The translations under genes were made by a program, and so were the position numbers. The notes beneath the pieces are model-generated. The model saw only the letters and a program-made list of their open reading frames with translations, was not told where the DNA came from and ran no database searches. 50,073 nucleotides of DNA from Pelagophyceae sp. CCMP2097. Taxonomy: Eukaryota > Sar > Pelagophyceae. The stretch lies in NCBI GenBank assembly GCA_026770575.1, contig MU657530.1:1548-51620 (forward strand), given 5' to 3'. Positions 20,673 through 30,365 of this stretch are shown one piece after another; position 1 is the stretch's first letter, and each line of letters starts with the position of its first letter.

Positions 20673-22000
20673 TCGATGACACTCGGCCTGCGCTGGCGCT
20701 CATCGCAGTCGCGCGAGGCGCTGATCACGGTGCTCAAGTGCGTCTACGCGTACCCGGAGGAGCCGACGTACCGCTAGCTCAAGCTGTCGAACCCGATTGT
20801 CAAGGCGCACCTCGATGTCCCACCAGCGCAGCGGATCCTCGCGGCGCTCGGCTTCGCGCGCGAGACGGTACAGGGCCACGAGTGGTTCGTCTGCCGCGCA
20901 CACCCACACTTTGCGACGGTCACCGAGCGGTCGAGGCGGTCGCGCCGCGGCTCAAACCGGCGCGTGATGTTGGCGCTGCCAGGCGACCTGAACCTCGAGG
21001 TGTTAATCCGCGACTGCAAGCGGAGCCGCATCCTCAAGGACCTGGCCAAGGAGGCGCTGCGGCGGCAGGAGGAGGCGGACTCGGAGTGGTGGAGTACGAA
21101 CGCGCTGCTCAAGTTTGAGGACCTGGCGCTGGTGCGTGCGACGACGCTGCACGCGTGCGACCTGCCAAACTGGCCGTTCTACCAGGAGGAGCACGAGGCC
21201 TGGTGGCGCGCGAACCCGACACTCGCGCTACAATCGGAGGAGCGCGAGGACCACATCGTCCGGCCGGTGACCGAGGCGCAGAAGAAGCGCGCGAGCATCC
21301 TGAAGAAGTGGGACATCGTCGAGTGCTACAGCGGCCGGTACTACCAGAACTACTACTGTGACATTGGCACGCACGACTCGACGTGGGCGCTACCGCACCA
21401 CGTGCGCGTCGACCTGATCAAAGCGCTGCAGCCGGAGCTGTACCGGCCGCTACCCGAGGCGCGGCGGCGCGTCGACCCGATGATGGCGGCGCGGCTGCGG
21501 TACGCGGGCGTGCCGCTGCCCAAGGAGGGCGACGTCTACGACCCCGACGCGGACTACTTCAAGGAGATGCTGCGGCCGTTCTGGAGCCTGTACTCGAGCG
21601 AGGCGTTCGTCGAGCCGCCTTTAAAGCCGCCGCTGTCGCTCCGCATCGACGAGGTCATCCAGCGGCGCATCGACGAGGGCACGCCGGGCGCGAAGCGCTG
21701 GCTCGAGCCGTACCGCGACATGCTCCGCGCGCCGCGCTACGAGGCCTGGATGGACGCGCGCGTGGCCTATGCCGCCGCCGAGCGCGCCATGACTGTCGAG
21801 GCCGAGCGCCGCGCCGTGCCTACCAATACCGCCGACGATTCGGCGCGCGAGGAGCACGCGGAGCTGGAGGAGGAGCTGCTAGCGTCGGCCGTCGGGGTCG
21901 ACAAGAAGAACCGCAACCGATGGAGCGACGACCGCATGCGGCGGCTCGAGTTTGAGCACGTGCAGCGGTTTCGCAAGGCGCGGTCCGTCGAGGCGCAGCC
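20673..22000 (+). pseudogene. Copy A PUB-like and WW-like block
   Basis: After GAAATAG. REALITVLKCVYAYPEEPTY then a TAG stop (20775-20777, where copy B has an arginine codon), then LKLSNPIVKAHLDVPPAQRI and LAALGFARETVQGHEWFVC. The pattern TL..(Y)..P.E..YR.L.LSN....-LG(F) is that of PUB domains, which bind p97/ubiquitin-pathway partners. Further on, VECYSGRYYQNYYCDIGTHD then STWALP has the G-x-YY-N...W..P signature of a WW motif. Downstream is a long conserved helix-rich stretch (VYDPDADYFKEMLRPFWSLY). Domain names rest on motif reading only. Confidence 0.6.
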
Positions 22001-22009
22001 CATTGAAGT

Positions 22010-22275
22010 GCGGCCGCGCTGCGAAGTCTGCCACGACTCGTGCGAGCAGGCGCTGCTCTTCCGGTGCAAGGCGGACAAGAAGAAGGACCGGTCCTGCGGC
22101 AAGTAATGCCACTCGTACTGCGTCGGCTTCCCCGGCGGCCTGCCGGCCGGCCGCGTCCTCTACTGCCTGGAGTGCAGCGCCGAGCGCGGCTCCAAGGTCC
22201 ACTTCTCCGTGCTCCTCGGCCTGGAGCGCCGCACGAAGTGCCTCGACGGCCACCGCGAGTACTGCGCAAGCTCGG
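22010..22275 (+). pseudogene. Copy A PHD-like zinc finger, nonsense mutated
   Basis: CEVCHDSCEQALLFRC, then CGK, a TAA stop (22104-22106), CHSYCVGFPGGLPAGRVLYC and LEC. Cys/His spacing fits a PHD-type C4HC3 finger that reads histone tails. Copy C has GAGTAC (Glu-Tyr) where copy A has AAGTAA, so the stop is a local mutation. Downstream LERRTKCLDGHREY is conserved in copy C. Confidence 0.65.
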
Positions 22276-22299
22276 CTACGAGGGCCAACTGGACGACGA

Positions 22300-23044
22300 C
22301 CAGGTCGCGCGGCGCATGGCGTTGCACGAGACCATCCACGAGCGGACGATGGCACTGAGGAGAACTCATTCGCCGAGATTCGCCGGCGGCACTTCCTGCG
22401 CTCGCTCGAGGCCGAGCAACCGGCGGACGGGCAGCGCGGCCGCATCGTCGGCTGGCTCGGCAAGCGCGCCGTCGACCCCGACGGCTCCGACGGTTCCGAC
22501 GAGGACGAGCAGCTGTGCCTCACGGTGCGTTTTCTTTTCTTGATCTTTTGTCGCGCCGTTCTGTGGATCTTTAAGTCCCAGGCAGCGATGCGGCACGCGG
22601 CCTGGCGCGAGGCGAACGTGGTGCGAACAATTTGATTGTTCTGTGTTTGAACCATTGTCGTCGGTTGACGATGAATTCTGTGTAGGTCCCGAAGGCGTGA
22701 GAGACGATTAACCATGGGCCCAAAGGCGACGATGGCAAGAGGAGCTATGTCCAAAGAAAAGCTCAGCCTGTGAACCAGCTCTTCTACGCTGACAAGTGGA
22801 CTCGGCGCCGGGCTAAGGTAATCCTTGAACGCAGCGTCGTCGAGAGACCCATTGCTTGGCACTACCGTCGACCAACCCGTCCGAAGCTCATGATCAAGCT
22901 GCGGCAGCTCAAGCCCGAGCTCAAACGGCTCTGCGCGAGCAAGAAGACCAAGCGAGAGCTGTGGCGGCGCCTCAAGGAGATCAAGGTCGTCTTCGGCGAG
23001 ATTGGCAAGCACCTGCGCACCAAGTGGCCGCGGATGCTCTCGTA
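22300..23044 (+). pseudogene. Copy A, two conserved exons of unknown function
   Basis: First, ENSFAEIRRRHFLRSLEAEQ to DGSDGSDEDEQLCLT before a GTGCGT donor at about 22529: charged, with an acidic tail. Second, after an intron, VNQLFYADKWTRRRAKVILE and KLMIKLRQLKPELKRLCASK, a basic helical block ending WPRMLS then TAG at 23043-23045. Not seen in copy C, which is deleted here. No domain recognised. Confidence 0.5.
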
Positions 23045-23150
23045 GCGCACGTGCACCTGCGTCCTTGCGCCCATCGAGTGCAGAGATCGAGTGGAGACGA
23101 AATTGAGTTGTCCGTCGTCCCTTTTACGTGTATCTTATTTTTCCTATAGG

Positions 23151-23538
23151 CGCGACGAGCGCGGCGACAGAAGACCTCGTGAGCCAGTTCGAGTGGCTCG
23201 GGGCGGAGGACGCGGTCAACTTCCGCGAGGGCCTACCCGTCGCGACGCGCTTCACGCGCCGACGGAGTTTCTGGCCGGAGATCCCGGCGTTCGCCACGCT
23301 TCGGTTCCAAAGCGATCATGTTTCGAATACGTCTTTGATTGCTCCTTGCTCTGAATGCAATCGTTTGCGGCGCCAGGTTCGAGCCGCTGGTGTTGTGCCG
23401 TCGCGCATTCCTGCGGGCACGGAGGCGCCCACTTGCCCCTCGGACGACTTCACGCCCGACTGCGTCTGGGCGCACGCCGCGCTGTATGCCATGCCAGAGT
23501 CTTTCCTCGATCATCTTCTAAGTCGTGTCTTTCGTTGA
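23151..23538 (+). pseudogene. Copy A, conserved cysteine-bearing block
   Basis: After CCTATAG: GATSAATEDLVSQFEWLGAE and FTRRRSFWPEIPAFATLRFQ, an intron-like middle, then IPAGTEAPTCPSDDFTPDCV and WAHAALYAMPE. Open across the whole stretch to TGA at 23536. The second half looks folded and conserved in character, but I cannot name a family. Confidence 0.45.
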
Positions 23539-23879
23539 TTGGGTCGAGGAGTCGTCTTTTCCAAACGTTGTCCGAGGGTCACGGAGAAGACGAGAAAAAA
23601 ATAGACGCCGGCTCCCCGCCTTGCTCAAGGCGATGGAGAAGTTCCCGATCATCGCGCACACGCTCGGCGGCCTGTCCATCAACGACCTGGAGAAGTTCGC
23701 CAGCGCCGCGCGTACGGAGACGGCGTCGTCGATTCAACCTTTGCCCAAACTTTCGGAACGCCGAGAAGGGACGCATGTCGAGAGAGGATGTCTTCTCTTC
23801 GGAAGGATGCGGTGGCTCGTCGTTTTGGGAAGAGTCGGCATTAACATATGCGACGTTTTGACCCTGCGTCGCATCCTAG

Positions 23880-24306
23880 GCTTCTGCTACGGCCTCTTCA
23901 AGCACCTGCGCTACGCCAAGTCCAATAAGTCGTCGCCGCACCCCGCCGCGCTGCAGAAAGAGTTCTACGGCTTCTATGGCGTCGTGGTGCAAGTGAGGAA
24001 GAAACAGGCCAACACCTTCCGATACACGATGCACGCCAAGGACGGCTGCCTCTCCAAGTTACGCGTCGCGCCGGCCGATGTGCGCTTTGTCAAGAAGGGC
24101 CGAAGAGGCGTGAGGGTCTACCGAGGAAGCGACGGCATCGGCACGGACGCGCTGGCGACGGCGCTGAACTGCGAGGAGCGGGAGCGGCTGCACGCCGAGC
24201 ACCGCGTCGCTAAGGGCCTCGAGCCGAACTATGTCTACAACTTCCCGCGCGACCCGCTCGAGTGTCTCTACTCGCTCGAGCACGCCTTCGCCGAGACGAC
24301 GGACAT
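23880..24306 (+). pseudogene. Copy A, exon before the AP2-like domain
   Basis: Begins LGFCYGLFKHLRYAKSNKSS after ATCCTAG; contains EFYGFYGVVVQVRKKQANTF and EPNYVYNFPRDPLECLYSLE, ending TTDM at a GTGCGT donor. A short block (LLKAMEKFPIIAHTLGGLSI) lies upstream at about 23620-23735. DNA-binding function is suggested only by the AP2-like exon that follows. Confidence 0.5.
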
Positions 24307-24402
24307 GGTGCGTTTTAAACCCGGCCTGTCGTGTCTCGTCTTCTTCTTCGACATCGTGTGCATCTCTGATCATCTGCGATTCTTGTGCTGTACGCAGAAA
24401 CG

Positions 24403-24755
24403 CTTCTTCGGCGTTGGCAACTGCGAAGGTGGGCAGTACGAAGCAAGACTGACCATCCCGGGCGGAGGCCAACAGTACGGCAGCAGTTTCCACCTCGGCT
24501 CGTGCGAGACGGAAATTGAGACACGTGCGCGGCGTCCCGGAAGCTCTTCTTTTATCGTCGTGTCGAGTCGCGATGTTCGAGAGCCCACTTTTTCGAGCAC
24601 GTCTCACAACGTTCGCTCGACGCTCGATCCTCGCCAACGGAGGCCGCCGCGATGTACAACTGCGCGACGATGCTCGTCGGCAAGGCCACAAAGACGAAGC
24701 GCTTCTTCAACATTTGCCCGTCGCTGGCCACGTTCAAGACTGGGTCGTCGCGTAG
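24403..24755 (+). pseudogene. Copy A AP2-like domain, split by an intron and ended by an insertion
   Basis: KRFFGVGNCEGGQYEARLTI and GSSFHLGSCETEIE, then after an intron TEAAAMYNCATMLVGKATKT and KRFFNICPS. The order GV...(Y/W)xARL..-..xLG...TE.EAA..Y(N/D).A...G matches the three-strand plus helix AP2/ERF DNA-binding fold. Copy C retains the second half (AAAMYNCATMLVGKAAKTKR). Coding continues into FK and is then interrupted by the element at 24739. Confidence 0.6.
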
Positions 24756-25158
24756 GGTTTAGGGCCGTAGGGTCCAGCCTACCCTACGTAGGGTCGTAGG
24801 GCCCTATGTAGGGTCCCACGTAGGGTACCGTAGGGTATCGTGAAATGAAGGGGTTTTGTTAGCACCATTTAGGCGTCGCCCGCGATGTCGTCGTCGTCGT
24901 CGTCGTCGACGGCCCCGGGCTCGGCGGGCTCGTCGTCTGAGTCGTCCTGGACGTCCAGGTCCGCGTCGGGGTCGCCGAACAGGTCCTCCGTCCCGTCGAC
25001 GAAGACGCTGCGTGGCGCGTCGGCGGCCTCGCCGTCGGACTCGGACTCGCCAAAATCCCACAGTGGCTTCCGTATGGGACCCTACGCGGTCGCGTAGGGT
25101 CCAGCCTACCCTACGTTGGGTCGTAGGGCCCTACGTAGGGCCCTACGCGACGACCTAG
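24739..25158. mobile_element. 420-bp TIR element with 7-bp target duplication, carrying a captured coding fragment
   Basis: Left end CTGGGTCGTCGCGTAGGG (from 24740); right end, read inverted, CTAGGTCGTCGCGTAGGG (17 of 18). GTTCAAG flanks both sides (24732-24738 and 25159-25165). Copy C has the uninterrupted site CGTTCAAGTTCCAC, which proves insertion into copy A. Inside, GTAGGGTCCAGCCTACCCTA and its continuation occur once near each end as a direct repeat (24768 and 25098). No transposase is present, so it is non-autonomous. The right end supplies an ACCTAG|G splice-acceptor-like border. Confidence 0.82.
24867..25070 (-). CDS. Acidic C-terminal coding fragment inside the TIR element
   Basis: On the minus strand: FGESESDGEAADAPRSVFVD, GTEDLFGDPDADLDVQDDSD and AVDDDDDDDIAGDA then TAA. 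Codon use is strongly GAC/GCC/GTC-biased, as in real genes here. The plus-strand reading is a serine repeat. It looks like the acidic tail exon of a host protein (histone-chaperone-like tails have this composition, but identity is unknown). It has no start codon and is opposite to copy A, so it is best read as a captured gene piece. Confidence 0.5.
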
Positions 25159-25243
25159 GTTCAAGTTCCACGGCGCCGGAAAACGGTGAGACTGCCGCTG
25201 TTCGAACGGCACTCGGACGTTTGATTCTCCTTTCATACCGCGG

Positions 25244-25830
25244 TCATGATCAAAGTCGCCAACGCCTTTGAAAAGATGAACCAGAAGCGCGGCGCGGCCA
25301 AGAAGCCGCCGCTCTACGTCTCCGGTCCCATCCGGCGTCCCGCAAAACGTTGTCGTGGACAGTCCGAGATTTCGATTCGTCTGAGCGCGACCTCGATAGG
25401 CGTCGAGGCGCTCCGTGCCCGGCAGCGTCATCAAACGAGTCTCTTCGAGACTCGACACGTTACGCGGACTCGGAAAAGTCAACCGCGCCTGACGACGTAC
25501 CCTCCCTTCCTAAGCAAGTCGCTCACGGACACGCTGCCTGAGAAGCGCTTCGACGACGAGTTCTTCGTCTCCATTGACTGGCTGCGCAAGCAGAGCGGCC
25601 GGAAGAAGCGGTGGGGCCGCAACGCCAACTGGACCTTCCAACAACTCGAGCGGTCGGCGCCGCTCCCCGAGGTCGCGGCCGGCGGCGACGAGCTGGCGCC
25701 GGACCCGATGCTGCTCGGCGAGCTCCGCGCGATCCGGCGCCGGAACCGCTGGCTCGCCGCGCGCGGGCACGCTGCGGCGTCGACCGTCTTTTGCACGAAT
25801 CTTTCCATTGAGGGGCTGGTCGAGCTGTGA
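25244..25830 (+). pseudogene. Copy A, penultimate conserved exons
   Basis: IKVANAFEKMNQKRGAAKKP then, after an intron, LPEKRFDDEFFVSIDWLRKQ, LERSAPLPEVAAGGDELAPD and LRAIRRRNRWLAARGHAA. Copy C preserves both parts (FDDEFFVAIDYLRKQSGREK). Shared retention in two independently decaying copies indicates that this was conserved protein sequence in the parent gene. No domain recognised. Confidence 0.6.
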
Positions 25831-26002
25831 TTGTCGTCTCTTCTTGAACAGCGCCAGCCTCGAGTCCATCCGATAGGCTCGTCAAGCCGGACGCGGCCGC
25901 GCGCGACGACGTACATTCAATTGCGGCGTCTTTACGTGCATATTTTTGCCATGACGTCAAAGTGTCAGAGTGTCGACCTTTTCTTCTTCTTCAACGACTG
26001 TA

Positions 26003-26380
26003 GGGCCAGTGGATCTGGTGGTTCCGCACCCACGCCTGAATGTGGAGTAGGACCAGTTCAAGACGACGCACATTTCGACCGCCCGGTCATTCGAGTTCCA
26101 TCTCGAATTCTGACACCACAGCAAAATCCGGGAACCAACGTCCGATCTGTGCCGACTCCGACGACGAACCTTCCGCCCGCCTTCCACCGCGGCCGACGCC
26201 CGCCCGCCCTCCAAGGCACGAACTTCCTCCTCTTTCCCGAATCAACCGCCAACACTGAGAACAAGCCGCCCGCCGCGGCCGACGCCCTTCCACAGAGCCT
26301 ACCCGACACATTGAAGATCTTAACGACGAGCGACACGACTGATACGCCACCGAGCCGTCGCTGACGAGCCACTCATAAGA
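26003..26380 (+). pseudogene. Copy A, 3'-terminal exon and 3' flank
   Basis: GPVDLVVPHPRLN to RSFEFHLEF then TGA at about 26115. A third near-identical exon occurs in copy C (minus, about 30608-30720) and as copy D (33513-33616). Copy A has a stop (TAG) within it at about 26046-26048. Homology continues another 250 bases past the stop in A, C and D (GCCGACGCCCGCCCGCCCTC), so the 3' UTR or a 3' border is part of the duplicated unit. Confidence 0.7.
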
Positions 26381-26389
26381 TACACCCTT

Positions 26390-26976
26390 TCGACATTCAC
26401 CAGAGGGATTTCGCCAGTAGGAATATGCTCTCGCAACGCGTCCCTCGGGGCATCGACGTCCCTCGTAAGTACCTAAGAAGAGGAGATGCGCGTGTCTTCG
26501 GCCCCTCTACAAGGCCAGATTGACGACTGAACCTCCTCGAGGCCCCTTCTCACGGTCCTATAGGAATGCTACGGTCCCTGTTTGCAACGACCTCGAAAGA
26601 ACTCCCCTTGGTTCTCTCGCATGCCACACAGGTGCGGACGAAATCCAGTTCGGCGCTGATCCTGCGACCCCGAGGGCCCAAGTATCCGACGCGCAGACCC
26701 AACGAGACACGCGCGGCTTTGAGTGGCTGCCACTACGGTCTAGTACGAACAGTCCTGCAAACGAAAAGTGACCGACACCGCGGGGCGCAGGGACCTTCTC
26801 ACGGTCTCCGTTTGCGACGACCTCGACAGACCCCCTCGAAGGACCCTCTTGGGACCCTCGGCAATGAGTGGCTACCACGCTCTCCCCGCCGACAGGCCTT
26901 TGCGAACGAAAGTGACCGACACCACGCGCGCAGGGACCCACCGCCGGCTCCGGTGGGATTCTGAGACGTGATAGAG
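26390..26976. other. Spacer with a two-copy degenerate repeat
   Basis: A block of about 200 bases is repeated imperfectly (about 26530-26765 and 26775-26930). Shared words are CCTTCTCACGGTC, TTTGC(A/G)ACGACCTCGA, GAGTGGCT(G/A)CCAC and GTGACCGACACC. No open frame with protein-like composition. It separates the 3' end of copy A from the convergent cryptochrome gene. Confidence 0.6.
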
Positions 26977-29900
26977 TTAAAACATAATGTGGCACAAACG
27001 GCGGGCGGGCTCTTCGGGATGATCCCCAACCTTGGCCGCCGAAAACGGTCCTAGACGAAGGGCGGCCCCGCTGCCTTGCGGTCGCGGCGGTGACCAAGCC
27101 GCGAGACCCAACGCGTCTCGAGCAGCACGGGCGGCACGCGGAAGCGGAGGTGGCCGACCTGCGTGCGCGGCACGAGTCAAATGCACCATCTCGAGCCGCC
27201 GAGGCTCTCGCCTCTTCGACGTTGCGGAGGATTCCTCGAGGTATATCAAGGGGGCCCGCGTCGGCCGTCGTCGAGGCCCGTAGTCGGGCCGTCTCCGGGG
27301 CCGTCCTCTGTGCGTCGAAAAAAGGGTTACACTGCGCCGCACCTCGATGGTCCCCTCGGCCGCCACCGCGGCGAGCGGCACGCGGGCGGCGGTGCCCGGC
27401 CGAAGCGCGATGCCGCGTTTGGCGACTTGGCCCGCGCGGCGGTACGCGTCGCCCAGCAGTCCGCGCCGCCCCAAGGCGGCGGCGGCGACGCCTTCCCGCG
27501 CCGGCCGCGGTCGTTGCAGCGCCGCGTGCAGCGCCGGCGGATACGGCGGCGAGTCTTCGTCGCGGAGCCAGCGATTGACGTAGGCCTTTGAATTGGCAAA
27601 GTCGCTCGGCTCAACGGGTGCCGTAAGCTTGCTCCGCTTCTTCGACTTGTTCGACTGCGGCGGTTCGATGGGCTCGACGTCCCACTCGAGGCCGCGGTAG
27701 AACGGGTCGATGCCGACGAGGCCCGCGTTCTGCCACATGCATTCGTTGATGGCCTAAGAGGTATTTTGAGGTATTTATCATATGAGCGCACGACGTCGCG
27801 CGCGCGCTCCGCGGGCCTCGGGGCGGCTCGTGGTTCTGGCGCTCTGTTTCTCTCAGCGGATCTCGTGACCTGGTGCTCGTTTCATGGTGACTGACACATG
27901 CGGAGATGACCCAGGTAGGATGCCCACGTTTGCAGGTAGGATGCCCACGTTTGCAGGTAGGATGCCCACGTTCGAATCAGACGCTGCCCCTTGCGTGGTC
28001 GTGGTCGATGAGCGTGTACGCCATCCAGTCGCGGCCGTGGCGCCAGTCGACGCCCAGGCCCTCGACGAGGCACGACGCGGCCAGCAGGCCTGGCGGAAAG
28101 ACGGTCTCAAAGTGGATGACGGGACGATCCGGTCAAAGGGCAGTCGCTTCGTAATCCCCCGCCTTTGGCGTTAAACGATCGAGGGGTGCCCCCTTTGCCT
28201 CGGATGCCGCTCCCGAGCCTTGGCCGTCGCCCCTGTGGTGTCCCGGGTTGGCGATAAGCGCTGGATTCAAAGGGATCCTCCGGGTTGGCAATAAGCACCG
28301 GACGCGGGACTCAAACGGATCCTCCGCGGCATCCAGCCGCAGCGCCACAGCTGCTTCATGCCCGCGTCGACGAGCGGCGCGCCCGTGCGGCCGACGCACC
28401 ACGCCTCAAACGCCTCGGAAGTCGTGCAGCCGGCGGACCACGACGCGGCCGCGGCGGACGCTCCCGTTTCGGCCGCGTCAGAAGCGCCGCCGGGCCGGGC
28501 GCCGCCCTCCGCGCCGCCGGACAGCTCGGGCGTCCATTTGCCGACTCGATCGTTGTCCCAGTGCGGCGCCTCGCACTCGCCAAAGGGCGCCTTCGTCTTG
28601 TAATCCCAGAGATCGGCAGAGTCGGCGTTCACCGGAGTGCCCTCCTGAAGCGCTGGGAAGTGGCGCCAGCACACCCGCGAGAAGTCGCGCCACAGCAAAT
28701 CTCGCCGTCGGACACCCGACGCCGCCGCCTGCCTCGGTGAGACCACGCCCCACCGAAGGTACGGGGACAAGTACGCAGGCGCCGGCTGTCCGCGGCCATC
28801 GGCGTCCTCGGCAGCGCCGCCGCGCTCGCCGGCGCCGCGGCCAAAGCCGCCTCTTCCGCTCTGCGTCGCCAGAGCGCCCGCGCGCGCCGCCAAGGCGAGG
28901 CCGCCCGCGGACGACCTGATAGCGACGGTCCGAGAAGCACCCGGGGCGTACGACGACGGCATCGGGCCTCTCTGATCCCGCTCGCGTCTGCCACAACGTA
29001 TCAACCGTCCACGGCGCTTCGGGTTTTCCCCGCACCCGACGCCGCTGCAGACATTGGCGCCTGCGTCAGGTCGAGCCAGTTTGCGACGACGGCGTCGCAC
29101 CACCACTTTGAGTCCGCGGGGAGGCCTTGGTCGTCGGTGGCCAGACCTTGGTCCTTGGCCACCGGCGGCGGCAATTTCAGCGGCGCCTCCTTCGCCGGAA
29201 TTAAAGGCAGACCCTTGCTCGCCTCGAGGAAGCCGGCCCAGTTGACGCGCCGCACCTCGCCGTCGGCGCCGTAGGGGAGGCACGCCTCGAGTTCGTCATG
29301 CGAAAGTAACGCGTCATCTCGGATTCCCTCGACTTGAACTTGTGCGAGGTCTTTGGAAGCCAGCGCCGCTATAAGGCACGCCGCGGCGTCGGTGTCCGCG
29401 GCGGCGCCGCCGCCGGCGTCGACGACGACGAGGGCCGGCGTCTTTTGCGCTTTGGCGACGAAAGCGGCGACGACAGCGGCCGCCGCGGCGTTCGACGCGT
29501 CATCGGACCTCAGCACCGTGAGCCGCGACCCGCGCGCGCGCAGGTCGGATCCGAGCGCGCGTAAAGCGTGCGCCTGGAACGAAGTCGCCTAGAGGCGGCG
29601 TCAACGCGTCGAGCAGGACTGGCCCGCGTGGGCCGCGGGCGGAGCCGCGCATCCGTCCCTCCCCGGCTCCCGTGGCAGCAACTCTCGAGCCGACTCTGGA
29701 GCAGCGATTGGGCCGAGCGTCGGTCTTGGAATGTGGGACTCTTACGGGCGTCGGGTTCTTGACTCCATGGCGCCAGACAACGATGACGGCGAGGCCACCC
29801 GGCCCGCGCGCCGCCGCCCGCGCCAGGGCCGCGTTGTCCGCGACGCGCAGCGCGCTCTCGAGCCAGACGACGGCGCTCTCGAGGCAGACTGTGGCCGCCG

Positions 29901-30000
29901 GCGCCTCGACGGAGGCCTCGACAGAGGCGGCTGCAGCCTTGAGCGTCGCGGGGCGCTTCGCCGGCGGCACCAGCGGTTGCGCCTTGCGCTTCTTCGCCAT
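26977..30000 (-). CDS. Cryptochrome/photolyase family protein, multi-exon
   Basis: Blue-light receptor or light-driven DNA-repair flavoprotein. Exons, all in phase: 29746-30000, 29036-29588, 28317-28967, 27983-28089, 27343-27753, then probably from 27234 to the TAA at 26977. The ATG at 29998-30000 opens MAKKRKAQPLVPPAKR, a possible nuclear signal. N-terminal antenna domain: AVVWLESALRVADNAALARA (the usual VVWFRxDLRxxDNxAL). FAD domain: YLSPYLRWGVVSPRQ, RRDLLWRDFSRVCWRHFPAL, GRTGAPLVDAGMKQLW, GWMPRRIR joined over an intron to LLAASCLVEGLGVDWRHGRD, then AINECMWQNAGLVGIDPFYR. The WQNAG-type ending resembles plant-like cryptochromes more than CRY-DASH. Core length about 659 residues. The first donor is GTAAGA. 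The C-terminal exon is the least certain part. Confidence 0.85.
27235..27342 (-). repeat. Minus-sense GGAGACGG / CGACGG repeats in the cryptochrome intron
   Basis: Read on the minus strand: GGACGGCCCCGGAGACGGCC, CGACTACGGGCCTCGACGAC. It lies between the GTGCGG donor after codon GAG and a CTCGAG|G acceptor. Its orientation agrees with the minus-strand gene, which supports an intron here. Confidence 0.55.
27902..27975 (-). repeat. Three-copy 22-bp repeat in a cryptochrome intron
   Basis: AGGTAGGATGCCCACGTTTG (then C) three times, the third ending GTTCG. It lies in the intron between the exons ending at 27983 and starting at 27753. Copies are virtually identical, so the expansion is recent. Confidence 0.9.
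28238..28325 (-). repeat. Tandem duplication covering a 5' splice junction
   Basis: On the minus strand GGAGGATCCGTTTGAGTCC (exon end plus GTTTGAG donor) with the following GCTTATTGCCAACCC is followed by GGAGGATCCCTTTGAATCC and GCTTATCGCCAACCC. The second copy has CTTTGA in place of GTTTGA, so only the first keeps a GT donor. Confidence 0.8.
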
Positions 30001-30365
30001 GCCGGTCGGTCGGCCCCGGGGATCTGGACCCGCGCCGGTGGGACTCGGATATCGATATCAAAGAGATCGCCAAAATAGGCGATACACAAAGGCGTCCGAG
30101 TCGAGTCCGGCGGCCCCGGCCAGCCGCTGCGGCCCGGCCGGGCGTTGCCACGACGGCCTACACGTCTTTCACGTGCTGCGCCGCCATGTAAAAGACGTGC
30201 GCCATCTCGACGTCGCGGCGCATCAGCAGCGTGGCCGTCGCTCCGCAGACCGTATTGGCTCCGCAGACCGTATTGGACCTCCCAAACTTTGGCCGAGGCT
30301 TGCCTGCGCGCGCGCCCCGAGGCGAGTTGCATGTCAAAAGGGTGGGTCTTATGATTGGCTGGTCG
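30001..30365. other. Spacer between the cryptochrome start and the 3' end of copy C
   Basis: Contains a perfect tandem 20-mer (GCTCCGCAGACCGTATTGG within 30238-30280). A short minus-strand open segment reads LLMRRDVEMAHVFYMAAQHV then KDV and TAG at about 30160-30240. It has protein-like composition but no start or family, so it could be a lone terminal exon. The rest probably includes the cryptochrome promoter. Confidence 0.4.

Larger units (their letters stand above)
18036..26380 (+). pseudogene. Copy A of a multi-domain chromatin-type gene (SET-PUB-WW-PHD-AP2), 5'-truncated and broken
   Basis: Homology to copy B begins at about 18036 and runs through the 3' flank shared with copies C and D (to about 26370). 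Coding blocks in order: 18173-18478, 19172-19310, a disrupted SET at 19430-20100, 20377-20608, a PUB/WW block at 20673-22000, PHD-like finger at 22010-22170, 22300-22528, 22770-23044, 23151-23538, 23880-24306, AP2-like 24403-24755, 25244-25323, 25520-25800, and the last exon near 26003-26117. Lesions: the N-terminal GNAT-like part is missing, a one-base deletion sits near 18270, about 170 bp of the SET core are lost near 19520, stops lie at 20775 and 22104, and a 420-bp element is inserted at 24739. Expression as one protein is therefore unlikely. Confidence 0.7.

Noticed and set aside
21383..21955. Ala/Arg-rich alternative frame over the PUB/WW block
   Set aside because: It overlaps the conserved frame that is shared between copies A and B; the conserved frame has motif content and this one has none.
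24876..25080. Plus-strand serine-repeat protein (MSSSSSSSTAPGS)
   Set aside because: The minus-strand reading of the same bases is an acidic tail with strong GAC/GTC/GCC codon bias typical of this genome. The serine run is its shadow.
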